The translations under genes were made by a program, and so were the position numbers. From 2-02-FULL-47-50 sp964479045 (GTDB lineage Bacteria > Pseudomonadota > Gammaproteobacteria > Eutrophobiales > Eutrophobiaceae), in contig CAYZJI010000036.1 in the NCBI GenBank assembly GCA_964479045.1, positions 1-5,016 on the forward strand: a stretch of 5,016 nt of DNA, written 5' to 3'. Position 1 is the stretch's first letter, and each line of letters opens with the position of its first letter. This document shows, in pieces, positions 1-4,916 of this stretch. The notes beneath the pieces were generated by a model. It was not told the origin of the DNA. It ran no database searches and saw only the letters and a list, made by a program, of their open reading frames with translations.

Positions 1-2
1 TC

Positions 3-164
3 CTGATTGACGGGCCGGAACTGGATCGCAACCGGGTCGCCCTCAATGCCGGTGTCTCCGCGAGTTTCTCCGAACACTCCCATCTCAACATTGGTTACAG
101 CGGCGAACTGGCCGGCAGTGATGACCATCATGCCGTCTCCGCTACGTTCCGCTATGAGTGGTAA
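3..164 (+). CDS. C-terminal end of an autotransporter beta-barrel protein (partial)
   Basis: An open frame enters from the left edge and ends at TAA 162-164, giving 53 residues. The tail reads like the last strands of an autotransporter translocator domain. Two stretches of alternating hydrophobic and polar residues (LNAGVSASF and LNIGYSGEL) are followed by a short acidic/His turn (GSDDHH) and a final strand AVSATFRYEW that ends in an aromatic residue. A terminal aromatic after alternating hydrophobics is the known outer-membrane beta-signal read by the BAM complex, and the GYSGEL...HHAVSA...Y-x-W pattern is typical of the autotransporter domain (PF03797 type). The protein would sit in the outer membrane and export or display an N-terminal passenger, which lies outside the window, so its role is unknown. 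An intrinsic terminator follows at 217-257. Another outer-membrane beta-barrel class is possible but less likely. Confidence 0.8.
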   Translation: MIDGPELDRNRVALNAGVSASFSEHSHLNIGYSGELAGSDDHHAVSATFRYEW

Positions 165-170
165 AAGGGC

Positions 171-199
171 TCGCCAGCCTGTAAAAGCCTACTTATAAT
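171..199 (+). promoter_or_regulatory. Candidate sigma70 promoter upstream of purK
   Basis: A perfect TATAAT hexamer at 194-199 lies 17 bases downstream of TCGCCA at 171-176, which matches 4 of 6 bases of the TTGACA -35 consensus. There is no TGn extension. Transcription would begin near 206. It lies just after the autotransporter stop codon, so it most plausibly serves purK-purE. The predicted transcript would have to pass the terminator hairpin at 217-257, which is unusual. Assignment is by consensus only. Confidence 0.5.
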
Positions 200-216
200 A
201 CCCACCCTGTAAATCG

Positions 217-257
217 AAACGCCTGTCTGTATCTACTTCAGGCGTTTTTTTATTTTT
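217..257 (+). terminator. Rho-independent terminator after the autotransporter gene
   Basis: A perfect 9-bp stem pairs AAACGCCTG (217-225) with CAGGCGTTT (239-247) across a 13-base loop. It is followed by a T-rich tract in which T245-T251 and T253-T257 are interrupted only by A252. This is a textbook intrinsic terminator on the plus strand. It most simply ends the autotransporter transcript. Because a promoter-like sequence lies just upstream (171-199), it could also attenuate transcription into purK. Confidence 0.9.
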
Positions 258-259
258 AA

Positions 260-277
260 CAGCCATTGGGGTGGCTG
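260..277 (+). other. Small hairpin in the purK leader
   Basis: CAGCCA (260-265) and TGGCTG (272-277) form a perfect 6-bp inverted repeat around the 6-base loop TTGGGG. It sits 18 bases before the purK ATG and just after the T tract of the terminator. It has no U tract of its own, so it is not a terminator. It could be a 5' stabilising hairpin or part of a leader switch. The in-frame TTG at 266 lies in its loop, which argues against that TTG as the purK start. Confidence 0.5.
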
Positions 278-295
278 CATATCCTGAATAGAACC

Positions 296-1486
296 ATGAC
301 TGATTCTGACGCTATTTCTTCTACGGATATTGCCGAAGCCGTAAGTTACCGGATCGGCATTATCGGCGGCGGCCAACTGGCCAAAATGACCGCCCTCTCG
401 GCACTGGAAATGGGCTGCGACGTGGTGATACTGGAACGTAATAAAATCAGTCCTGCGGCGAGTCTCGCCACCCACCTGTTAATTGGCGATTGGGATAACC
501 CGGACGAATTACTGAAACTCGCTGCGCATGTGGATCTGGTGACTCTTGAAAATGAATTTGTGAATGCAGACAGTCTGAAAGTGCTGATCGATCAGGGCCA
601 CACCCTCTTCCCGACCGCCAAAACCATGACGCTGATCCAGGACAAGTATCTGCAGAAGCAGACCTATTCCGGTGCCGGTATCGGCGTAGCCGATTTTCGT
701 GCGGTGGCCAATCAGGATGACATCAAAAAAGCCGGTGATGATTTCGGCTGGCCGGTGGTTCTCAAGGCACGCCGCAATGGCTATGACGGTAAAGGCAATT
801 ACACGCTCGATTCCGCGGCTGATATTGCTATGGCATGGAAACAACTGAATGGCGATAACAATGCCTTATATGTGGAAGCGTTCTGTCCGTTTGTGAAAGA
901 ACTGGCCGTCATCGTGACGCGTTCCCGCAATGGAGAAATGGCCACCTATCCGGTGGTGGAAACAGTCCAGAAAAACCATGTCTGTCATGTCGTCTATGCA
1001 CCGGCGGCCATTAATCCGGCTATCGCTGCAGAAGCCGCACAGGTCGCACAAAAAGCGATTACCGAAATTGATGCCGTGGGCAGTTTCGGTGTGGAAATGT
1101 TTCTGACCAAAGATAATAAAATCATGCTGAATGAAATTGCTCCGCGCGTGCATAACTCCGGTCATTACACCATTGAAGCCTGCGAATGCTCCCAGTTTGA
1201 AAATCATGTGCGTGCGATTCTGGGCTGGCCGCTCGGATCAACTACAATGGTCAAGCCGGCTGCTGTGATGATCAACCTGCTCGGCACAGAAAAAACCAAC
1301 GGTTATCCGACGGGCATCGATAAAGCACTCGATATACCCGGAGCCCATGTACATATTTATGGCAAAACCATGAGTGGCGCCGGACGCAAGATGGGCCATG
1401 TGACCGTGGTGGCGGATACTCTTGATGCTGCTTATACTGCTGCCAGGACAGCCGCTGATCACATTACTTTTGGAAACAAACCATGA
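296..1486 (+). CDS. purK: N5-carboxyaminoimidazole ribonucleotide synthase PurK
   Basis: PurK is the cytoplasmic ATP-grasp enzyme of purine biosynthesis that converts AIR, ATP and bicarbonate to N5-CAIR. Numbered from ATG 296 (396 residues), it shows the dinucleotide-like N-terminal motif IGIIGGGQL at 20-28, LENEFV at 84-89, the ATP-grasp motif KARRNGYDGKG at 157-167, EAFCPFVKELAV at 194-205, the metal/ATP-binding NEIAPRVHNSGHYT at 279-292, SQFENHVRAILGWPLG at 299-314, and the C-terminal HIYGK (353-357) and GRKMGHVTV (363-371). All domains are intact. It is somewhat longer than E. coli PurK (about 355 residues), partly through about 18 residues ahead of the first strand. The frame is also open from TTG 266, but that codon lies in a hairpin loop, so ATG 296 is preferred; neither start has a strong Shine-Dalgarno sequence. 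The gene overlaps purE by ATGA, implying an operon with translational coupling. No PurR-like operator was seen. Confidence 0.95.
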   Translation: MTDSDAISSTDIAEAVSYRIGIIGGGQLAKMTALSALEMGCDVVILERNKISPAASLATHLLIGDWDNPDELLKLAAHVDLVTLENEFVNADSLKVLIDQGHTLFPTAKTMTLIQDKYLQKQTYSGAGIGVADFRAVANQDDIKKAGDDFGWPVVLKARRNGYDGKGNYTLDSAADIAMAWKQLNGDNNALYVEAFCPFVKELAVIVTRSRNGEMATYPVVETVQKNHVCHVVYAPAAINPAIAAEAAQVAQKAITEIDAVGSFGVEMFLTKDNKIMLNEIAPRVHNSGHYTIEACECSQFENHVRAILGWPLGSTTMVKPAAVMINLLGTEKTNGYPTGIDKALDIPGAHVHIYGKTMSGAGRKMGHVTVVADTLDAAYTAARTAADHITFGNKP

Positions 1487-2007
1487 AAAAGAAACCCCAG
1501 GCGGAAATCGCGATTGTTATGGGCAGTGACTCGGACTGGCCCACACTGAAAGCCGCTGCAGACGTTTGCGCAGAGTTCAAAGTCAGAACGGAAATGCGGG
1601 TAGTATCTGCACACCGCACACCACTCGACATGACTGAATTTGCGCGTACTGCACATGAAATCGGATACAAAGTCATTATTGCCGGTGCCGGTGGCGCAGC
1701 CCATTTGCCCGGCATGATTGCAAGCCTTACCCCACTACCCGTAATTGGTGTGCCCGTGGAAAGCAAAGCATTGTATGGACTGGACTCATTACTCTCAATC
1801 GCGCAAATGCCGGCGGGTGTGCCGGTTGCAACGGTGGCGATCGGCGGCGGACGCAATGCCGGATTACTGGCACTGGAAATACTTGCTACCAGTGACAGCA
1901 AACTGTTGGACAAGATTATTCAATTCAAAACGATACTTGCCAAAGTCTCGCGGGAAAAAGATCGCAAGCTGAAACGGTCAATCAAGCCCAAGCCGCCCAG
2001 AAAATAA
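1483..2007 (+). CDS. purE: N5-carboxyaminoimidazole ribonucleotide mutase PurE (class I)
   Basis: PurE moves the carboxylate of N5-CAIR from N5 to C4 to give CAIR, the step after PurK; class I enzymes are cytoplasmic octamers. The 174-residue product has every hallmark: VMGSDSDWP at 12-20 (the phosphate/ribose-binding loop), SAHRTP at 42-47 with the catalytic His44, AGAGGAAHLPGM at 67-78, GVPV at 89-92, and QMPAGVPVAT at 108-117. It is the bacterial mutase type rather than the AIR-carboxylase (class II) type, as expected next to purK. The start codon overlaps the purK stop (ATGA 1483-1486), and a weak GGA purine stretch lies at 1472-1474. The length is close to E. coli PurE (about 169), with a strongly basic C-terminal tail (10 Lys/Arg among residues 157-174). 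It is convergent with the exporter gene, with 10 bases between stops and no visible terminator. Confidence 0.96.
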   Translation: MKKKPQAEIAIVMGSDSDWPTLKAAADVCAEFKVRTEMRVVSAHRTPLDMTEFARTAHEIGYKVIIAGAGGAAHLPGMIASLTPLPVIGVPVESKALYGLDSLLSIAQMPAGVPVATVAIGGGRNAGLLALEILATSDSKLLDKIIQFKTILAKVSREKDRKLKRSIKPKPPRK

Positions 2008-2017
2008 TTCCAGCTGG

Positions 2018-2998
2018 TCAGAACAGTAATGCTTTGTACAGGTTGTAACTGCTCAACCCGCTGATTAGCAATCCCACCAGTATCAACAAGGTGCGCGCAT
2101 GGATGCGGCTCACCAGAAATGCAGCGAATGGTGCCGCAAACAATCCGCCAATCACCAGTCCGGCCACCACAATCCATACGCCCGATCCCATCAGCACCAT
2201 GAATGTAGCTGCGCTCGCCAGTGCCAGAAAAAATTCAGCAAAATTAACCGAGCCTATGGTCGTACGCGGATCATTTCCTGAGCCCAGCAAACTCGTTGTG
2301 ACTACAGGGCCCCAGCCACCACCACCGGCAGAATCGACAAATCCACCCAGCAATGCCAGTTTGGCTACATGCTTGTGATTCTTGCTATGTTGCCGGTGGA
2401 CATGACGGATACCCTTGCTCAGCACATATAACCCCATGAACAATAAATAGGTTGATACATAAGGCTTGAGCAAGGCGCCATCTATTTGGGTTACTACAAT
2501 CGCGCCAACAACTGCGCCGATAACGCCGGGCACCAGCAAACGCAGAAACAGATTCTTGTTAACGTTACCCAGTCTGGCATGAGAGATCCCGGAAAAACCG
2601 GTGGTGAATATTTCTGCAATATGCACGCTGGCGCTGGCCACGGCCGGGCTGGCGCCTGTACTTAATAAAAAAGTCGTGGCTGTAATACCATAGGCCATAC
2701 CCAACGCACCATCCACAGCCTGTGCAACAAACCCCACGGCCACAGCGGCAAGAAACATCCTGTCAGTGAGTGTATCCCCGATAATTTCAAATCCACCATA
2801 CAGGCTGTTGGTCAAAAACAGCCGTGACAGAAGAAAAGCCGTCAATGCTATCAGCACCAGCCCGGTAAACCAGACTGCGATATTCAGTACCGGGTGCGAA
2901 AGCGGATGGGAATAGGTTTGTTCAACAGGCGGGATCCCGAGTTGCTGATGTTCTGCGTTGACCGGGCTATTGCTGAGGTCCAGATTGCGAATTTTCAT
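2018..2998 (-). CDS. TauE/SafE-family membrane exporter (sulfite/organosulfonate exporter-like)
   Basis: This 326-residue polytopic inner-membrane protein belongs to the TauE/SafE superfamily (PF01925), whose members move small anions such as sulfite, sulfoacetate or related sulfur compounds. It has a polar N-terminal tail (1-36), a first membrane helix near 37-62, then about seven more hydrophobic segments (roughly 80-110, 115-135, 152-172, 178-196, 213-235, 250-270, 272-298 and 303-322, some of them paired). Family motifs are GFVAQAVDGALGMAYG (89-104), SASVHIAEIFTTGFSG (122-137) and GGFVDSAGGGGWGPVVTT (218-235), which form the two pseudo-repeats. A central loop (199-210) carries five histidines. 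The ATG at 2998 is supported by GGGAG on the minus strand (plus 3004-3008). The substrate cannot be told from sequence; no sulfur-metabolism gene lies beside it in the window, so sulfite export is only the family default. Confidence 0.88.
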   Translation of the reverse strand: MKIRNLDLSNSPVNAEHQQLGIPPVEQTYSHPLSHPVLNIAVWFTGLVLIALTAFLLSRLFLTNSLYGGFEIIGDTLTDRMFLAAVAVGFVAQAVDGALGMAYGITATTFLLSTGASPAVASASVHIAEIFTTGFSGISHARLGNVNKNLFLRLLVPGVIGAVVGAIVVTQIDGALLKPYVSTYLLFMGLYVLSKGIRHVHRQHSKNHKHVAKLALLGGFVDSAGGGGWGPVVTTSLLGSGNDPRTTIGSVNFAEFFLALASAATFMVLMGSGVWIVVAGLVIGGLFAAPFAAFLVSRIHARTLLILVGLLISGLSSYNLYKALLF

Positions 2999-3003
2999 GA
3001 GTG

Positions 3004-3008
3004 CTCCC
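3004..3008 (-). promoter_or_regulatory. Ribosome binding site of the TauE/SafE-family gene
   Basis: On the minus strand GGGAG lies 5 bases before the ATG whose first base is 2998. It supports that start and is among the clearest Shine-Dalgarno sequences in the window. Confidence 0.6.
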
Positions 3009-3040
3009 GCATATGTGCTGGTTATGGGGGCAGCTTAAGC

Positions 3041-3107
3041 AAGGTTTTATATTCTATAAAATAATATAAATTTATATGTTTATTCTTTTTAAGTATATAT
3101 AAAATCA
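3041..3107. promoter_or_regulatory. A+T-rich divergent promoter/operator region
   Basis: Only 7 of these 67 bases are G or C. The region lies between the divergent exporter gene and the small hypothetical gene. It contains a 7-bp inverted repeat TTTTATA-ttc-TATAAAA (3045-3061) and a perfect 14-bp palindrome ATATAAATTTATAT (3064-3077). Several TATAAT-like hexamers occur on both strands (for example TAGAAT on the minus strand at 3051-3056), but none pairs with a good -35 box, so the exact promoters are not assigned. The palindromes could be operator sites for a dimeric regulator not encoded here, or merely chance in A+T-rich DNA. Confidence 0.45.
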
Positions 3108-3170
3108 GTGCTTTTCCATGACTGGCCTGCCCTCATTAGCAAAACCGGCAAATTTTTGCGGGTACCGATA

Positions 3171-3176
3171 TATACT
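3171..3176 (+). promoter_or_regulatory. Candidate -10 element for the 78-residue hypothetical gene
   Basis: TATACT matches 5 of 6 bases of the -10 consensus and would place the transcript start near 3182, giving a leader of about 25 bases before ATG 3207. No convincing -35 hexamer lies at the right distance. Instead a short inverted repeat GCAAA-tt-TTTGC (3148-3159) occupies that position, which could suggest an activator-dependent promoter. Weak evidence. Confidence 0.3.
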
Positions 3177-3192
3177 GCTTCCATAACCGGAA

Positions 3193-3197
3193 AGAGG
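3193..3197 (+). promoter_or_regulatory. Ribosome binding site deciding the start of the 78-residue gene
   Basis: AGAGG, within AAAGAGGT, is 9 bases upstream of ATG 3207. It selects this ATG over the in-frame GTG at 3108, which would add 33 residues and has no such site. Confidence 0.7.
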
Positions 3198-3206
3198 TAC
3201 TCAAGC

Positions 3207-3443
3207 ATGGCCAACAAGACCGAAGACAAGCTGAAAAATACTGATTTACGCTCGCTCTGGTCAGAAACACTGGTGGAATTGATGTGTGAGGCAGTCAGTG
3301 AGGACTGGTCTGAGCATGCCATGGGTGAAATCATCAAGGAACTCTACAATAAAGGTTATAAAACGGATCAGATCATTGCCATGATCGATAAAAGACTCGG
3401 TGCGGAAGCTGCCGGCAGGCTGGCAAAATTCATTATCGAGTAG
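3207..3443 (+). CDS. Small hypothetical protein, 78 residues, predicted helical and cytoplasmic
   Basis: I do not recognise this family. The product is 78 residues with no signal peptide or membrane segment. It is rich in charge (about 15 Asp/Glu against 11 Lys/Arg, net acidic) and has the look of three or four short amphipathic helices: roughly 12-31 (LRSLWSETLVELMCEAV), 37-49 (HAMGEIIKELYNK), 53-63 (TDQIIAMIDKR) and 65-77 (GAEAAGRLAKFII). The KGYKTDQII turn between helices 2 and 3 resembles short helix-turn-helix or helical-bundle repeats, but nothing specific enough to name. A good Shine-Dalgarno (3193-3197) and its own leader support a real gene. The methyltransferase gene follows on the same strand after 68 bases, so they may be co-transcribed. 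It contains one cysteine (Cys27) and no metal-binding pattern. Confidence 0.75.
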   Translation: MANKTEDKLKNTDLRSLWSETLVELMCEAVSEDWSEHAMGEIIKELYNKGYKTDQIIAMIDKRLGAEAAGRLAKFIIE

Positions 3444-3459
3444 TTTTTCCCGGATATCT

Positions 3460-3479
3460 GCCTTGCCCTGCGGTGAGGC
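3460..3479 (+). other. Hairpin between the small gene and the methyltransferase gene
   Basis: GCCTTGCC (3460-3467) and GGTGAGGC (3472-3479) can form an 8-bp stem in RNA, with two G-U pairs and a 4-base loop CTGC. It is not followed by a T tract, so it is not a standard terminator. It would bury the in-frame GTG at 3473, which argues for the downstream ATG start of the methyltransferase. It could be an mRNA-processing or stability element. Confidence 0.35.
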
Positions 3480-3511
3480 GATCCGTTCTTCAATATGTTA
3501 TGTTTGCGTCT

Positions 3512-4270
3512 ATGAAATCCGCTTCATTTCAGGATCATTTTTCAGACATTGCCAGCCAGTATGCCCAGTTCCGGCCCCGCTATCCTTCCGATCTGTATGA
3601 ATATCTGGCCAGTCTGACACCACAACATAAACTGGCCTGGGACTGTGCCACCGGCACAGGTCAGGCAGCCGTGTCTCTCACCAGCCAGTTTGATCTGATC
3701 ATCGCTACGGATGCCAGTGAAGAACAGATAGCCAATGCTGAACCACACAAACGGGTGCTGTATCGCGTCGCTACGGCAACAGACAGCGGCATTGATGCGG
3801 CCTCCCTGGATCTGATTACCGTTGCCCAGGCATTGCACTGGTTCAACCTTTGTGAATTCTATGCCGAGGCAAAACGCGTATTAAAACCGGAAGGTGTGCT
3901 CGCCGCATGGTGTTATGGCCCGATGCAGATTGAAGACAAGGCGGTACAAAAAGTAATTGATCAATTTTACTATGAGACTGTCGGCCCTTACTGGCCGCCG
4001 GAACGCAAGCTGGTCGATAATGGCTATCGTGATATTGAATTTCCGTTCACGTTGATCGATACGCCTGAATTCACAATGGAATCTGCCATGGTGCCGGAAG
4101 ATATCGAGGGCTATGTGCGCACCTGGTCAGCCACACAAAAGTATCAAAAAGAAACCGGCGTGGATCCGGTCCCGGAATTTACCGGCAATATGATCAAGGT
4201 CTGGGATGAGCCGGACTTTCCGATGACGGTGGAGTGGCCGCTGGCTTTACGGGTTGGACGGTTGCTTTGA
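3512..4270 (+). CDS. Class I SAM-dependent methyltransferase (Methyltransf_11-like)
   Basis: This 252-residue cytoplasmic enzyme transfers a methyl group from S-adenosylmethionine to an unknown substrate. It begins with FQDHFSDIASQYAQFRPRYP (6-25), the opening typical of a subgroup that includes trans-aconitate methyltransferase-like proteins. Next come motif I DCATGTGQ (44-51), the SAM-binding glycine loop; the acidic residue of strand 2 in ATDAS (65-69); AQALHWF (105-111), usual after strand 4 in this subgroup; and EAKRVLKPEGVLAAW (119-133) around strand 5. The C-terminal half (from about 150) is a variable substrate-binding region with many aromatic residues. The frame is open from GTG 3473, and ATG 3500 is also possible; ATG 3512 is chosen because conserved sequence begins just after it, though no start has a good Shine-Dalgarno. 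The last 24 bases overlap the end of dedA on the other strand. The substrate cannot be inferred from context. Confidence 0.85.
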   Translation: MKSASFQDHFSDIASQYAQFRPRYPSDLYEYLASLTPQHKLAWDCATGTGQAAVSLTSQFDLIIATDASEEQIANAEPHKRVLYRVATATDSGIDAASLDLITVAQALHWFNLCEFYAEAKRVLKPEGVLAAWCYGPMQIEDKAVQKVIDQFYYETVGPYWPPERKLVDNGYRDIEFPFTLIDTPEFTMESAMVPEDIEGYVRTWSATQKYQKETGVDPVPEFTGNMIKVWDEPDFPMTVEWPLALRVGRLL

Positions 4271-4909
4271 CAGATTACCGCGTTTGTGACGAATGTATTC
4301 GATCACCATCGGCATGACAGACAGGACAATAATTCCTATGATGACTTTGCCGTAATTGTCTTTCACGATCGGCATATTCCCGAACAGATAGCCCAGCCAA
4401 GTCAGGCTGAATACCCACAATACAGCGCCGGTGACGTTATAAAACAGAAAATGCCGGTAGGTCATGCGGCCAACCCCCGCAACGAATGGCGCATAGGTAC
4501 GCACGATAGGTACAAAGCGGGCGATAATAATGGTCTTGCCGCCATACCGTTCATAAAAACGATGTGTTCGTTCCAGATATTCTTTTCTGAAAATACGCGC
4601 ATTCTCCTTCTGAAACACTTTTGGTCCAATCCAGGTACCGATCCAGTAATTCACTGTGTCACCGAGTACGGCAGCCACAAATAACAAGACACATAACAGA
4701 TGGATATCCAGCGAACCCACTGCAGCGAGTGTGCCGGCCACAAATAATAATGAATCGCCGGGTAATATCGGGGTAACGACCAGGCCTGTCTCACAAAATA
4801 CAATCAGAAACAGGATCGCATAAACCCAATGACCATATTGGCTGATCAGGTGTGGCAGGTAATCATCCAGATGCAGGATCAGATCAATAAAAAAAGTCAG
4901 TATTTCCAT
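4247..4909 (-). CDS. dedA: DedA-family inner-membrane transporter/flippase protein
   Basis: This 220-residue inner-membrane protein of the DedA/SNARE-associated (VTT domain) family is close in length and sequence to what I recall of E. coli DedA (about 219 residues). Family members keep the proton-motive force and envelope in order, and some flip undecaprenyl phosphate or phospholipids. Visible hallmarks are the amphipathic start (1-20), FCETGLVVTPILPGDSLLF (38-56) with the key acidic residues Glu40 and Asp52, GDTVNYWIG (83-91), and RFVPIVRTYAPFVAGVGRM (131-149) with the functionally required arginines Arg131 and Arg137. Membrane helices lie near 27-45, 52-64, 68-92, 155-178 and 187-205, and the tail is basic. 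The frame is open upstream from TTG 4978, but ATG 4909 matches the family start. It lacks a clear Shine-Dalgarno and begins 7 bases after the stop of an upstream frame, so it is probably translated by coupling. It ends inside the methyltransferase gene. Confidence 0.92.
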   Translation of the reverse strand: MEILTFFIDLILHLDDYLPHLISQYGHWVYAILFLIVFCETGLVVTPILPGDSLLFVAGTLAAVGSLDIHLLCVLLFVAAVLGDTVNYWIGTWIGPKVFQKENARIFRKEYLERTHRFYERYGGKTIIIARFVPIVRTYAPFVAGVGRMTYRHFLFYNVTGAVLWVFSLTWLGYLFGNMPIVKDNYGKVIIGIIVLSVMPMVIEYIRHKRGNLSKQPSNP

Positions 4910-4916
4910 TTTTGAT

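Noticed and set aside
266..295. TTG 266 as the purK start, adding 10 residues
   Set aside because: It has no Shine-Dalgarno, lies in the loop of a hairpin just after a terminator T tract, and the added residues are not part of the PurK fold. ATG 296 is in frame and preferred.
165..295. A PurR-type operator or purine riboswitch upstream of purK
   Set aside because: No sequence resembling the ACGCAAACGTTTGCGT palindrome and no three-way-junction aptamer-like arrangement could be found in the 131-base leader region.
509..1207. Two minus-strand open frames of 111-113 codons within purK
   Set aside because: Antisense to conserved purK, with Cys/His/Phe-rich translations typical of reverse-complement frames and no start signals.
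1464..1913. A 149-codon open frame on the minus strand across purE
   Set aside because: It lies opposite the strongly conserved purE, has a low-complexity Ala/Ser/Pro/Ile-rich translation and no ribosome binding site; it is a shadow frame.
2041..2058. Inverted repeat GGTTG...CAACC after purE as a terminator
   Set aside because: The stem is only 5 bp, has no T tract, and lies inside the exporter coding sequence.
3108..3206. GTG 3108 as the start of the small hypothetical gene
   Set aside because: AGAGG at 3193-3197 is well placed for ATG 3207, while the upstream extension covers promoter-like sequence and has no ribosome binding site.
4286..4684. A 132-codon plus-strand open frame across dedA
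   Set aside because: It is antisense to a well-supported conserved gene and its translation (rich in His, Asp, Asn) resembles no protein; a shadow frame.
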